DNA of 64,000 bases from Calidifontibacillus erzurumensis (GTDB lineage Bacteria > Bacillota > Bacilli > Bacillales > Bacillaceae_J), in NCBI RefSeq assembly GCF_013303125.1, contig NZ_JABTTE010000004.1:124001-188000 (forward strand), given 5' to 3'. This document shows positions 9,189 through 18,324 of the stretch, in pieces (the first letter of the stretch is position 1; every line of letters starts with the position of its first letter). The translations under genes were made by a program, and so were the position numbers. The notes below the pieces were generated by a model. That model was not told where the DNA came from. It did no database searches and worked only from the letters and a program-made list of their open reading frames with translations.

Positions 9189-10262
9189 TTAGACATCCAT
9201 ATACTTCATAATCGTTGGAGCAATTTTTTCCAAATGAACAATTTCATCTACTAGATTTGTGGCTATCGCTGACTTTGGCATCCCAAATACGACTGAAGAT
9301 TCTTCCGATTCTGCAATAGCAATCGTGCTACCAGAAGATTTCAACGCTTTTAAGCCTTTCGTTCCGTCTGAGCCCATTCCAGTCATTAAGACCGCAATCT
9401 TTAGAACATTTTTCAATTCACTCACAGATAAAAACATCAAATCAACAGAAGGTCGATGGCCACCAATAGGTTCAGTTTGATCCAAATATATGTAAAAGTG
9501 GTTGCCACCTTTTCTTACTTTCATATGATAGCCACCAGGAGCAATATAAGCTGTTCCGTTTTGGACGATTTCACCATTTTCCGCTTCTTTTACATGAATA
9601 TGGCAAAGCGAATCTAATCGATTTGCAAGTGATTTCGTAAAACCTGCCGGCATATGCTGAACGATCAAAATAGGAGCATTAACCGTTTTCGGAAAATTCG
9701 TAAGAACTTGCTGCAAAGCCCGCGGACCGCCAGTTGAGGTGCCAATGCAAATCAATTTATTTTGATGAATGTTAGCAGTTGTTCGGTTAAACTTAGGAAA
9801 ATCCTTTTTGGGAAGCAAAGATGAATCTTGATTAGTTTTATTTAATAGCCCTTTCATATTAGCTTTTGAAGCCATTAATACTTTTTGTATGATCTCATCT
9901 TTAACTTTGTCTAAATCAAGTGATAGGGGGCCTGATGGTTTTGCAATAAAATCTACTGCACCATAGGAAATAGCTAAAAATGTATTTTCTGCTCCTTCTT
10001 GAGTTGTGCTCGAAAGCATCACAACCCTTGTCGGAATTTCCTTCATGATCACTTGGAGCGCTTCCAGCCCATTCATTTCTGGCATTTCCACATCAAGTGT
10101 AACAACATCAGGCTGCATTTCTTTTATTTTAAGAATCGCTTCTTTTCCATTTCTTGCTGTTCCAATGACGTTGATATTTGGATGCTCATTGAGAAAATCG
10201 GAAATTAACTTTCGCATAAAAGCTGAATCATCAACGATTAACACTCGAATATCTTTGGCCAC
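9189..10262 (-). CDS. cheB: Chemotaxis response regulator/protein-glutamate methylesterase CheB
   Basis: Removes receptor methyl groups and deamidates receptor glutamines when phosphorylated by CheA. The 357-aa protein has an N-terminal receiver domain (acidic pair at 11-12, phospho-acceptor Asp57 in TLDVEMPEM) and a C-terminal esterase domain. The esterase carries GTSTGGP (nucleophile Ser176), VQHMPAGFT (His) and MTGMGSDG (Asp). The start is GTG with AGAAAGGTAGAG upstream. A terminator-like hairpin precedes it inside the operon. Confidence 0.97.
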   Translation of the reverse strand: MAKDIRVLIVDDSAFMRKLISDFLNEHPNINVIGTARNGKEAILKIKEMQPDVVTLDVEMPEMNGLEALQVIMKEIPTRVVMLSSTTQEGAENTFLAISYGAVDFIAKPSGPLSLDLDKVKDEIIQKVLMASKANMKGLLNKTNQDSSLLPKKDFPKFNRTTANIHQNKLICIGTSTGGPRALQQVLTNFPKTVNAPILIVQHMPAGFTKSLANRLDSLCHIHVKEAENGEIVQNGTAYIAPGGYHMKVRKGGNHFYIYLDQTEPIGGHRPSVDLMFLSVSELKNVLKIAVLMTGMGSDGTKGLKALKSSGSTIAIAESEESSVVFGMPKSAIATNLVDEIVHLEKIAPTIMKYMDV

Positions 10263-10282
10263 GAATCTACTCTACCTTTCTA

Positions 10283-10323
10283 GAAAAAACACGACTTTCC
10301 TTACAATCAAGTAGTGTTTTTTC
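10283..10323 (-). terminator. Internal attenuator-like hairpin between flhG and cheB
   Basis: Minus-strand AAAAAACAC-T-ACTT pairs with AAGT-C-GTGTTTTTT around a loop of about 11 nt, ending in a six-T run. It lies within the fla/che operon and would reduce transcription of cheB-to-swrB relative to the upstream structural genes. Confidence 0.6.
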
Positions 10324-10337
10324 GTTTTCATTTTTTC

Positions 10338-11201
10338 TTATAAACTGAAATAACGGCGCAACTTGGAAATAAAGGTATAGGAAGAAGTTGGGTAGCTTTC
10401 ATCATAACGGTGCTTCAAGTACCTTTCGACAATATTGATCATAGAACGGCTCACGTTCGAATCAGGTGCATAAAGAAGAAATGGCATTTGATGGCTAACC
10501 GCTTTTGTTACTGTCCGATCTTCCGGCAAATCACCTAATATGACGACATCCTTGTTCAAAAATCGTTTGACGGTATTTCCAAGCCGGTTTGCAGTAGACT
10601 GGGCCTGCTTGGCATTATAGGCCTTATTCACAACTAAATAATAAGGAGTCTGTGACTCTTTTAAGTAAATATACTTCATAACAGCATAAGCGTCTGTGAT
10701 CGAGGTTGGTTCAGGCGTTGTGATGACGAAAACTTCATTTGATGCCAATATAAATTGCATGCTTTCATCAGTAATTCCCGCACTCATGTCAAAAATAACA
10801 TATTCATAGTCTTCAATTAGCTCTTCAAATTGAGTTATGAATCGTTCAAACTTGTTTTGGTCAAGCTTAAAAATAGACGAGAGGCCCGTTCCAGCTGCAA
10901 TAAAGCTAAGATTATTAGCCCCTTTTTCAATGATATCTTTTAATGAAGCATTGCTTTCAAACATATCTACTAGCGTACGATTTGGTGCTACACCCATCAA
11001 AATATCAATATTTCCCATACCAATATCCATATCAAATAATAACACCGAAGCATTTTCTTTTGCTAAACCTAAGGCGAAATTTAACGAAAAGTTTGATTTT
11101 CCTACGCCACCTTTACCACTTACGACGGCAATCGTTATCGTTTTTTGCTTGCGCCTTAATTTTTCTATTCTTTCTCTTAATTTTTCAGCTTGATCTTTCA
11201 T
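10338..11201 (-). CDS. flhG: Flagellar number/placement ATPase FlhG (YlxH, MinD-like)
   Basis: A ParA/MinD family ATPase that works with FlhF to set flagellar pattern, and contacts FliM/FliY during C-ring assembly. It is 287 aa from the ATG at 11201. The deviant Walker A VVSGKGGVGKSNFSLNFA begins near residue 27, Walker B is VLLFDMDIGMGN, and the switch segment is VIFDMSAGI. The basic N-terminal helix KLRERIEKLRRKQK resembles the FlhF-activating region. A TTG at 11207 is an alternative start. It overlaps the end of flhF by 17 nt. Confidence 0.95.
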   Translation of the reverse strand: MKDQAEKLRERIEKLRRKQKTITIAVVSGKGGVGKSNFSLNFALGLAKENASVLLFDMDIGMGNIDILMGVAPNRTLVDMFESNASLKDIIEKGANNLSFIAAGTGLSSIFKLDQNKFERFITQFEELIEDYEYVIFDMSAGITDESMQFILASNEVFVITTPEPTSITDAYAVMKYIYLKESQTPYYLVVNKAYNAKQAQSTANRLGNTVKRFLNKDVVILGDLPEDRTVTKAVSHQMPFLLYAPDSNVSRSMINIVERYLKHRYDESYPTSSYTFISKLRRYFSL

Positions 11202-12345
11202 GGCCAATTACCCCAAAGATCGTATTTAATATAGACTCCGGTGTTGCTTCCAGAATATCATCCGGAACATTTTGCCCATTTGTCAGATATGCAACGCCAA
11301 TGCCATACTTCATAATTAAGTTAATCATTGATCCGTATTTGGAAGTTTCATCTACTTTTGTAAAAATTAATTTATCAATTTTAATTAATGAAAATTGATT
11401 GACGATTTCGATCATATCCGAATATTTTGATGGCAAAGCTAAAACGAGCATCGTCTCAATTTCTTCATTAAAATTAATGACAGACTTTAAATCTTCTACA
11501 TACTGTTTATTTCTAAAGTTTCGGCCTGCTGTATCTATCAATACGAAATCAAAGTGTGAAAATCTTTCTTTTGCTCTAACAAAATCATCAAGGGTATAGG
11601 CAACTTCAAGCGGGGCGTTTAAAATTTTTGCATAAGTTTTCAGTTGTTCAATGGCTGCAATTCGATAAGTATCAGTTGTAATAAACGCGATTTTCTTGCC
11701 GTGTTTTAATACAGCATGTGCAGCAATTTTAGCTAAAGTTGTCGTTTTGCCTACTCCTGTAGGACCTACAACATTAACATACTTCTTCGAAAAATCGAAT
11801 GCACCAAATGAAAATTGAGAAAGCTTTTTTTCAATAAATTCTTTTACCCATGAGTTGATTTGTGGGAAATTTGCTTCTGCCCGATTTACATACCATTTTT
11901 CCAGTAAGAAGTCCATAATATCCTTTCTTAGCTGGTGTTCAAATTCTTGGTCGAATAAAAATCGATTCATTTCCTTTAAAGGTTCTGGATAATGTTCAAA
12001 ACCTTCTTGCCGATTTGTTTCAGCCATTTTTTTCATCAAAGCTTTTAAATCTTGAATTTCTTTTATTAGGTCTTGCTCAAGTTTCGTCTGTCCGATTGTA
12101 GCAATAGGGCTTTTTTCAATTTTGGTCTCCACATATTCCTTTTCTACTTTTTGTACTTTCGGTTTCGGAACAGGTTGTGGATCTATTGCTGCAATGACCT
12201 CAATATTTTTTTTGGCAAACAAACCAAAAATTCCACCTTTTTGTACAACCTTTGAATTTAATATGACGGCATCTTTCCCTAATTCATCCCGTATCATTTT
12301 CATCGCTTCTGGCACACTCGGTGCAATAAATTTTTTTACTTTCAT
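11185..12345 (-). CDS. flhF: SRP-type GTPase FlhF
   Basis: Membrane-associated GTPase that marks the site of flagellum assembly. The 386-aa protein has a variable N-terminal B region, an N domain, and a C-terminal G domain. The G domain shows [19 protein letters not shown] (P-loop), TTDTYRIAAIEQLKTY, LIDTAGR and FTKVDET. Its ATG overlaps the flhA stop by 4 nt (ATGA), and flhG overlaps its end, so the flhA-flhF-flhG run is tightly coupled. Confidence 0.97.
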   Translation of the reverse strand: MKVKKFIAPSVPEAMKMIRDELGKDAVILNSKVVQKGGIFGLFAKKNIEVIAAIDPQPVPKPKVQKVEKEYVETKIEKSPIATIGQTKLEQDLIKEIQDLKALMKKMAETNRQEGFEHYPEPLKEMNRFLFDQEFEHQLRKDIMDFLLEKWYVNRAEANFPQINSWVKEFIEKKLSQFSFGAFDFSKKYVNVVGPTGVGKTTTLAKIAAHAVLKHGKKIAFITTDTYRIAAIEQLKTYAKILNAPLEVAYTLDDFVRAKERFSHFDFVLIDTAGRNFRNKQYVEDLKSVINFNEEIETMLVLALPSKYSDMIEIVNQFSLIKIDKLIFTKVDETSKYGSMINLIMKYGIGVAYLTNGQNVPDDILEATPESILNTIFGVIGHERSS

Positions 12346-14381
12346 TCAATATTCACCACCCCGACACTTTGGACTTCTACCGTTGATTCTAGTTCGTTAT
12401 AAGACAAAACAGGAATATTTGGTAAATATGGATCTATTAATTGTTTCACATACATTCTTACAGCAGGTGAGCATAATAGAAGCGGTGCTACTTCAAACAT
12501 TGATGCTCTTTCTATTTCAGATGCAATACTTTCAATAATTGCTTGGGAAACCGTTGGATCTAGCGACAAGTAGTTCCCATGTTCAGTCTGTTGAATTCCT
12601 TCAGCAATTGTTTTCTCAACTTTTCCTGACAAAGTAACGACCTTCAATGTTGTTCCATCGGTTACGTATTGCCTTGTTAATTGTCTTGACAATGCTTGTC
12701 TCACATATTCGGTTAAAAGGTCCGTATCATTCGTTAGGCGGCCATAATCAGCCAAAGCTTCAAAAATAACCGGTAAATTTCGAATCGAAACGTGTTCTTT
12801 TAAGAGTTTTGCTAATACTCTCTGAATATCACCAATAGACAATGGATTTGGTGTTACTTCCTCTACTAAAATTGGATAAGATTCTTTCAAATGGTCGACT
12901 AGCTGCTTTGTTTCTTGTCTACCAAGAAGTACATGTGCATTATTTTTTATTATTTCTGTTAAATGCGTCGATACTACTGAAGGTGGATCAACAACAGTAT
13001 ACCCAGATAATTCCGCTCTTTCTTTCACATTTTCCCCAATCCATTTTGCCGGCATGCCAAAGGCCGGTTCAATCGTATCAATTCCTTCTATACTATCATC
13101 ATCAATAGTGGGACTCATTGCCATATAGTGATCCAGTAATAATTCTCCTCTTGCCACTTCATTACCTTTAATCTTTATGCGGTATTCATTTGGCTGCAAT
13201 TGAATATTGTCGCGAATTCGCACAACAGGAACTATAATCCCATATTCAAGTGCTAATTGTCGCCTGATCATGACAATCCGATCTAATAAGTCACCGCCCT
13301 GATTTGTATCTGCTAATGGAATTAATCCATATCCAAACTCAAATTCAATCGGATCAATATCTAACAGATTGATCACACTCTCAGGACTTTTCATATCATC
13401 CATTTCAATTTCTTCACTCGTTTGAATCTCGATTTCACTTTGCCGCACACTATTTTTTGTGATTAAATATCCACCAAGCCCCAAAATACCAGCAATTGGC
13501 AGTGTAACTATATCATCAATAGGTGTCAGGATACCAAGTAATCCAATTGTTCCACCAGCCACATAGAGGAGTTTTGGAAAAGTAAAAAATAATTGTTGTA
13601 CGACATCTGAACCAAAGTTGCCATCAGAAGCAGCCCTTGTTACGACAATACCGGTAGCTGTTGAAATAATCAGTGCAGGAATTTGGCTGACAAGACCATC
13701 GCCAACGGTAAGCCTTGTAAATCTATCTGTTGCTTCGCTAAAAGATAAATCCATTTGCACCATACCAATGATGATTCCAAAAATAATATTGATAATTGTA
13801 ATAATGATCCCAGCAATCGCATCTCCTTTGACGAACTTACTGGCACCGTCCATAGCACCGTAGAAATCTGCTTCGCGTTGAATGTTTTCCCTTCTTTGAC
13901 GCGCTTCCTGTTCAGAGATTATCCCAGCATTTAAATCCGCATCGATACTCATTTGCTTACCAGGCATAGCATCGAGTGTAAACCGAGCTGCCACTTCCGA
14001 TACACGTTCAGCGCCTTTTGTAATAACTATAAATTGAATAATAACCAAAATTACAAAGACCACAAATCCGACAAGCGGATTACCACCTACAACGAAGGAG
14101 CCAAACGTTTCTACAACATCACCGGCTTCTCCATTGCTGAGGATTGATCTTGTTGTTGATACATTCAACCCTAGTCGAAATAATGTTAATAAGAGCAGTA
14201 ATGAAGGAAAGATCGAAAATTGGAGAGCTTCCTTCATGTTCATGGAAACTAATATAACAATCAAAGCAAGCGTGATATTAATAATGATTAAAAAACTTAA
14301 TAGCCATCCCGGTAATGGAATGATAAGCATTGCTATGATTAATATAACTCCCAATAGAACTGGAAGGTCTTTAGCTGACAT
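12342..14381 (-). CDS. flhA: Flagellar export gate protein FlhA
   Basis: Nonameric component of the flagellar type III secretion gate, which uses proton motive force. At 679 aa it has the expected length. Roughly eight hydrophobic helices fill the N-terminal half. The conserved FHIPEP-region segment GAMDGASKFVKGDAIAG lies at about residues 175-190. The soluble C-terminal domain forms the ring that docks export chaperones. SD GGAGAGAAATTAA precedes the ATG, 26 nt after flhB. Confidence 0.98.
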   Translation of the reverse strand: MSAKDLPVLLGVILIIAMLIIPLPGWLLSFLIIINITLALIVILVSMNMKEALQFSIFPSLLLLLTLFRLGLNVSTTRSILSNGEAGDVVETFGSFVVGGNPLVGFVVFVILVIIQFIVITKGAERVSEVAARFTLDAMPGKQMSIDADLNAGIISEQEARQRRENIQREADFYGAMDGASKFVKGDAIAGIIITIINIIFGIIIGMVQMDLSFSEATDRFTRLTVGDGLVSQIPALIISTATGIVVTRAASDGNFGSDVVQQLFFTFPKLLYVAGGTIGLLGILTPIDDIVTLPIAGILGLGGYLITKNSVRQSEIEIQTSEEIEMDDMKSPESVINLLDIDPIEFEFGYGLIPLADTNQGGDLLDRIVMIRRQLALEYGIIVPVVRIRDNIQLQPNEYRIKIKGNEVARGELLLDHYMAMSPTIDDDSIEGIDTIEPAFGMPAKWIGENVKERAELSGYTVVDPPSVVSTHLTEIIKNNAHVLLGRQETKQLVDHLKESYPILVEEVTPNPLSIGDIQRVLAKLLKEHVSIRNLPVIFEALADYGRLTNDTDLLTEYVRQALSRQLTRQYVTDGTTLKVVTLSGKVEKTIAEGIQQTEHGNYLSLDPTVSQAIIESIASEIERASMFEVAPLLLCSPAVRMYVKQLIDPYLPNIPVLSYNELESTVEVQSVGVVNIE

Positions 14382-14407
14382 TTAATTTCTCTCCAATCTT
14401 GTTACAC

Positions 14408-15493
14408 TTAAATTTTTCTTTTTAATCGATATACATAGGCCAATATTTCGGCAACTGCTTTAAAGAAATGCTCAGGAATTACATCACCAATTTCCGTCTC
14501 TTCATATAAAGCTCTTGCAAGCGGTCGGTTTTCTACTGTAATAATGTCATGATGTTTAGCAATTTGTTTAATTTTTAAAGCGAGGTAATCTACCCCTTTT
14601 GCAACAACAATCGGGGCATCAGCTTTGTCTTCATCATATTTTAAAACGACTGCATAGTGGGTTGGATTCGTAATTACGACATCCGCATTCGGTATTTCTT
14701 GCATCATGCGCCGCATTGCCATTTGCCGCTGTTTTTCCTTTATTTTTGCTTTAATTTTTGGGTCCCCTTCCATGTTTTTATACTCATCTTTAATATCTTG
14801 CTTAGACATGCGTAAGTTTTTTTCATGGTCATATCGTTGATATGCATAATCAAAGATGGATAAAATGGTAAGTAGAATAGAAACCGCAAGACCCATCTGA
14901 ATCGTAACTTTCCCTAAGAAAGCTAATGATACTGCAATATCTTTTTGGGATAAAACTAATACTTCATCAAAATGAATCCAAAGAACAAGAAAGGCGCCGC
15001 TTCCAACTACGGATATTTTTAAAATGGATTTTAATAATTCAACTAAAGCACGAATTGAAAAAATTCTTTTCGCTCCAGCGATTGGATTGATTTTTTCTAA
15101 TTTAAATTGAATTGGTTCAGTTGAAAATAAAAAGCCAAATTGTATAAAATTAGAAAAAACAGCAATAACGATTGCTGTCACCATAATTGGCGCAACAAAA
15201 AAAAGCCCGCGAATTGAAAAATCAAGAAACATTTGATAAATATTTTCCTCAGATAATTCCCAAAACATATATTCATCTAATGTTCTAGTAATCATTGCGA
15301 ACATTTCTTCTTTCATATATCCGCCTAAAAACATCAATACTAGAAAAATAGAGAATAGAGTCAGTGCCGCACTGACATCTTGACTTTTCGCAACTTGTCC
15401 TTTTTTGCGGGCATCCTGCCTTTTTTTCGGTGTAGCTTTTTCTGTTTTTTCACCAGCAAAAAATTGCAGGTCAAGTTGTACGTAATATGGCAT
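14408..15493 (-). CDS. flhB: Flagellar export switch protein FlhB
   Basis: Gate protein that switches export from hook to filament substrates. The 361-aa protein starts YYVQLDLQFFAGEKTEKATPKKRQDARKKGQ, followed by four membrane segments and a cytoplasmic domain with the autocleavage motif NPTH in VVITNPTHYAVVL. The ATG at 15493 follows the fliR stop directly (TAAAATG) with GGGGG upstream; the longer frame to 15508 lies inside fliR. A stand-alone homologue of the C-terminal domain (YlqH) is encoded at 41966. Confidence 0.97.
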   Translation of the reverse strand: MPYYVQLDLQFFAGEKTEKATPKKRQDARKKGQVAKSQDVSAALTLFSIFLVLMFLGGYMKEEMFAMITRTLDEYMFWELSEENIYQMFLDFSIRGLFFVAPIMVTAIVIAVFSNFIQFGFLFSTEPIQFKLEKINPIAGAKRIFSIRALVELLKSILKISVVGSGAFLVLWIHFDEVLVLSQKDIAVSLAFLGKVTIQMGLAVSILLTILSIFDYAYQRYDHEKNLRMSKQDIKDEYKNMEGDPKIKAKIKEKQRQMAMRRMMQEIPNADVVITNPTHYAVVLKYDEDKADAPIVVAKGVDYLALKIKQIAKHHDIITVENRPLARALYEETEIGDVIPEHFFKAVAEILAYVYRLKRKI

Positions 15494-15494
15494 T

Positions 15495-16271
15495 TTACAA
15501 GCCCCCAAAAATTTGCAATAACGAGCGCATTGAAAGTATCATCGATTCAAATAATTTTTCGAAAAGAAACATAAATGCTGGCAGGACGGCTAAAAGGATG
15601 AAAAAACTTGCTAAAATTTTTACAGGCAGACCTACAACAAAGATGTTGAGTTGTGGGACCGTCCTTGCTGTAATCCCTAAAGCAAGGTCAACTAAAAATA
15701 AACAACCGACGATCGGTATAGACATTTGAAAAGCGATAATAAACATCGTCCCAAACGTTTTTGCAATCAATGCTGCAAGTTTTTCACTGCCAAGCGAAAT
15801 TGAAAGTTCATTAAGAGGAATAAATTTATAACTATAAAAAATACCATCTAAAAGCAAATGATGTGCGTCAATAGACAACATTAAAAGCATAGCAAATGTA
15901 TATAAATATTGTCCCATAATCGGACTTTGTGCTCCTGTTTGCGGGTCAATGACATTAGCAATTGCAAATCCCATTTGAAAATCTATAAATCCTCCCGCAA
16001 TTTGTACAGCTGACATGACCATAAAAGCAATTAATCCTAGTAAGAGGCCGACTAATATTTCTTTTAATAGAAGTAAAAAAAACTTTTCATCGATTTCTAT
16101 TATTGGGTGTTCTATTGTAAAAAACATTATATAGGACAAAAAAAACGAAAAACCTACTTTATGAACAGCAGGAATGTTCCGATATGAAAATAGAGGAACA
16201 GTAACAAAAAAAGAAGTAACTCGAATAAATATTAATAAAAACACAGGCCATGCATTTATGATTTCAATCAT
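15495..16271 (-). CDS. fliR: Flagellar export gate protein FliR
   Basis: Integral membrane component that forms the FliPQR export channel. The 258 residues are almost entirely hydrophobic with about six membrane segments. The family segment GGFIDFQMGFAIANVIDPQTG occurs at about residues 91-111. It follows fliQ by 3 nt and precedes flhB by 1 nt. Confidence 0.97.
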   Translation of the reverse strand: MIEIINAWPVFLLIFIRVTSFFVTVPLFSYRNIPAVHKVGFSFFLSYIMFFTIEHPIIEIDEKFFLLLLKEILVGLLLGLIAFMVMSAVQIAGGFIDFQMGFAIANVIDPQTGAQSPIMGQYLYTFAMLLMLSIDAHHLLLDGIFYSYKFIPLNELSISLGSEKLAALIAKTFGTMFIIAFQMSIPIVGCLFLVDLALGITARTVPQLNIFVVGLPVKILASFFILLAVLPAFMFLFEKLFESMILSMRSLLQIFGGL

Positions 16272-16274
16272 CTT

Positions 16275-16544
16275 TTACCCTACAAATTTATGAAGATTAT
16301 TAAATATTTGAAATGTATATTCTACCATTCTCGAAAGCATCCAAGGTCCAAAAAACACTAAGCCAATTAAAACGGCAAGTATTTTTGGTATAAAAGCTAA
16401 TGTTTGCTCTTGAATTTGTGTGGTTGCTTGAAAAATACTAACAAGAAGACCAACACCAAGAGCCAAAAGAAGTAGTGGCAAAGATACCGCCAAGACTGTC
16501 ATAATCCCGTCTTCGGCAATACCTAAAACAAAATGCGAATTCAT
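16275..16544 (-). CDS. fliQ: Flagellar export gate protein FliQ
   Basis: Small gate subunit, four copies per FliPQR channel. The 89 aa match the B. subtilis length. Two membrane hairpin helices flank a short loop containing ATTQIQEQTLAFIPKI, the most conserved stretch. The ATG at 16544, after AAGGGTGA, is preferred over the frame start at 16559. Confidence 0.96.
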   Translation of the reverse strand: MNSHFVLGIAEDGIMTVLAVSLPLLLLALGVGLLVSIFQATTQIQEQTLAFIPKILAVLIGLVFFGPWMLSRMVEYTFQIFNNLHKFVG

Positions 16545-16565
16545 CAAATCACCCTTCAATCAAAG

Positions 16566-17246
16566 TTAAAAACTGATTAATAGGGATTTTACAACTAGAT
16601 ACCAGCCATCAACCATTACAAACAATAAAATCTTAAAAGGTAAAGAAATCATTACTGGCGGCAGCATCATCATCCCCATTGACATTAGTACGCTCGCAAC
16701 GATCATATCAATCACTAAAAATGGAACAAAAATCATAAAGCCAATTTGAAAAGCAGTTTTTAGTTCACTTATAGCAAAGGCAGGAACAAGTGCTGTTAAA
16801 GGAATATCATCAATCGTTTTAGGACGTTCCATCTCTGCATAATCTAAAAATAACATTAAATCTTTTTGTCTCGTATGCTTGCTCATAAACTCCTTCATCG
16901 GCTCTGTGGCCCGATCAAACGCTTCATCTTCTGTTATTTCTCCTTCCAAAAAAGGAGTAAGTGCTTGTTCATTTATCTCAGAAAATGTAGGAGCCATTAT
17001 AAAAAAAGTCATAAAAAGGGCCAAACTAATTAAAACTTGAGTAGGCGGCATTTGTTGTGTCCCGAGCGACGTTCTGACAAATGAAAGAACGATGACAATT
17101 CTAGTAAAACTTGTCATTAAGATTAAAATACTTGGAGCAATCGAAAGAACTGTCAGTAGCAGAAGAAGTCGTACAGTTGTAGCGACATTTTCCGGACTAT
17201 CGTTATTTAAAATACTAGGATCAATTCCTGGAAGAAACTCAGTCAT
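16566..17246 (-). CDS. fliP: Flagellar export gate protein FliP
   Basis: Core of the export channel (five copies). The 226-aa protein has a first hydrophobic block at about residues 27-55, then the family segment FTRIVIVLSFVRTSLGTQQMPP. A periplasmic-type loop with FMSKHTRQKDL and two C-terminal membrane helices (MIVASVLMSMGMMMLPP) follow. As in B. subtilis, and unlike E. coli, there is no separate cleavable signal peptide. Its ATG overlaps the fliO stop by 4 nt. Confidence 0.97.
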   Translation of the reverse strand: MTEFLPGIDPSILNNDSPENVATTVRLLLLLTVLSIAPSILILMTSFTRIVIVLSFVRTSLGTQQMPPTQVLISLALFMTFFIMAPTFSEINEQALTPFLEGEITEDEAFDRATEPMKEFMSKHTRQKDLMLFLDYAEMERPKTIDDIPLTALVPAFAISELKTAFQIGFMIFVPFLVIDMIVASVLMSMGMMMLPPVMISLPFKILLFVMVDGWYLVVKSLLISF

Positions 17247-17920
17247 TTGTCATGGTCCCTCTTAATTTTTTCATAGATTTTTTTTCTCCCTTCGGCTAAT
17301 TCTTCCAATTGTCCTATTAACATTTGGCGAAAACTGTTTACCGAACCGTGCCCTTCTTCGGGCGCTTTTTTTCGTTTTCCATTATTGAAAAGGGATGACA
17401 TGCCATCCAAAGGCTGAAGGTCATTTTGTTTTAATATTTTTTCAATTTCTTCTTGCGATGTTATTTCTTTTAATAATTGAATCGTTTCCCCTACACCTAC
17501 TACAAAGATGGAATCACCAATCCGCACTAGTTGAATAGAACGATTCGGACCGAGCGAAATTCCACCTAAATTTTCCATCGTTTTCATTTGTCCAAATAAG
17601 CGGTTTTTTTTATGAACAAACCGTAATATTAAATAGATAAGAGCAATGATAATGGCTAATGCTAAAAACATTTTTACAAAATCAAACAAATGAAAACCAC
17701 TATCAAATGATGGTGGATCTTCTTGTAAGAATCCATCATTTTCCGTTTTTTCCGCCCCTACATGGCGTCTCTCAATTTTATTTTCATCATTGCTAGTTTG
17801 TTTATTGTTTTCCTTTATCATTTGATCAACTGTCTGACTGTCATAATCAGGCTCCGCTTGGACATATGTTCCAAACGGAGCAATAAATAGAATCAATACC
17901 AATAAGAACCATTTACGCAA
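17243..17920 (-). CDS. fliO: Flagellar biosynthesis protein FliO (FliZ in B. subtilis)
   Basis: Membrane chaperone that stabilises FliP during export-gate assembly. The 225-aa protein has an N-terminal signal peptide (about residues 1-22, hydrophobic core LLVLILFIAPFG), a polar region, and one membrane helix at about residues 84-103. A cytoplasmic domain with GISLGPNRSIQLVRIGDSIFVVG follows, the conserved FliO feature, and the C-terminal tail is charged. It sits between cheY and fliP, as in B. subtilis. Confidence 0.93.
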   Translation of the reverse strand: MRKWFLLVLILFIAPFGTYVQAEPDYDSQTVDQMIKENNKQTSNDENKIERRHVGAEKTENDGFLQEDPPSFDSGFHLFDFVKMFLALAIIIALIYLILRFVHKKNRLFGQMKTMENLGGISLGPNRSIQLVRIGDSIFVVGVGETIQLLKEITSQEEIEKILKQNDLQPLDGMSSLFNNGKRKKAPEEGHGSVNSFRQMLIGQLEELAEGRKKIYEKIKRDHDK

Positions 17921-17941
17921 ACATCTGCTGCCTCCTCTAGT

Positions 17942-18304
17942 CTATCCAATTGTTTTCTTAATAGCTTCCAATACACGGTCTGCTTGGAATGGTTTAACAA
18001 TAAAATCTCTCGCTCCTGCCTGTATTGCATCAATGACCATTGCTTGCTGTCCCATTGCCGAGCACATAATAACTTTTGCATTTCGATCTATTTTTTTTAT
18101 TTCTTTAAGTGCCGTAATTCCATCCATTTCCGGCATTGTAATGTCCATCGTTACAAGATCCGGTTGAACTTCCTTATATTTTTCAATGGCTTGAATACCA
18201 TCAGCTGCTTCTGCTACGACTTGATAGCCATTTTTCGTAAGAATATCTTTAATCATCATTCTCATAAATGCCGCATCATCGACAACTAATATTCTATTTC
18301 CCAC
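17942..18304 (-). CDS. cheY: Chemotaxis response regulator CheY
   Basis: Single receiver domain of 120 aa. Phosphorylated CheY binds the flagellar switch (FliM/FliY N-terminal peptides). The acidic pair is Asp9/Asp10, the phospho-acceptor Asp54 lies in TMDITMPEMDG, Ser82 is the conserved hydroxyl residue, and Lys104 is in FIVKPF. It stands immediately after fliY, whose phosphatase activity acts on it. Confidence 0.97.
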   Translation of the reverse strand: MGNRILVVDDAAFMRMMIKDILTKNGYQVVAEAADGIQAIEKYKEVQPDLVTMDITMPEMDGITALKEIKKIDRNAKVIMCSAMGQQAMVIDAIQAGARDFIVKPFQADRVLEAIKKTIG

Positions 18305-18324
18305 ACAACTACCCCCATAGTCTA

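Noticed and set aside
10943-11398. Plus-strand ORF of 151 codons opposite flhG/flhF
   Set aside because: Shadow of the conserved GTPase/ATPase genes; no independent signals.
12122-12538. Plus-strand ORF of 138 codons opposite flhF/flhA
   Set aside because: It lies wholly antisense to well-supported genes, has no SD, and its composition is that of a reverse-strand shadow.
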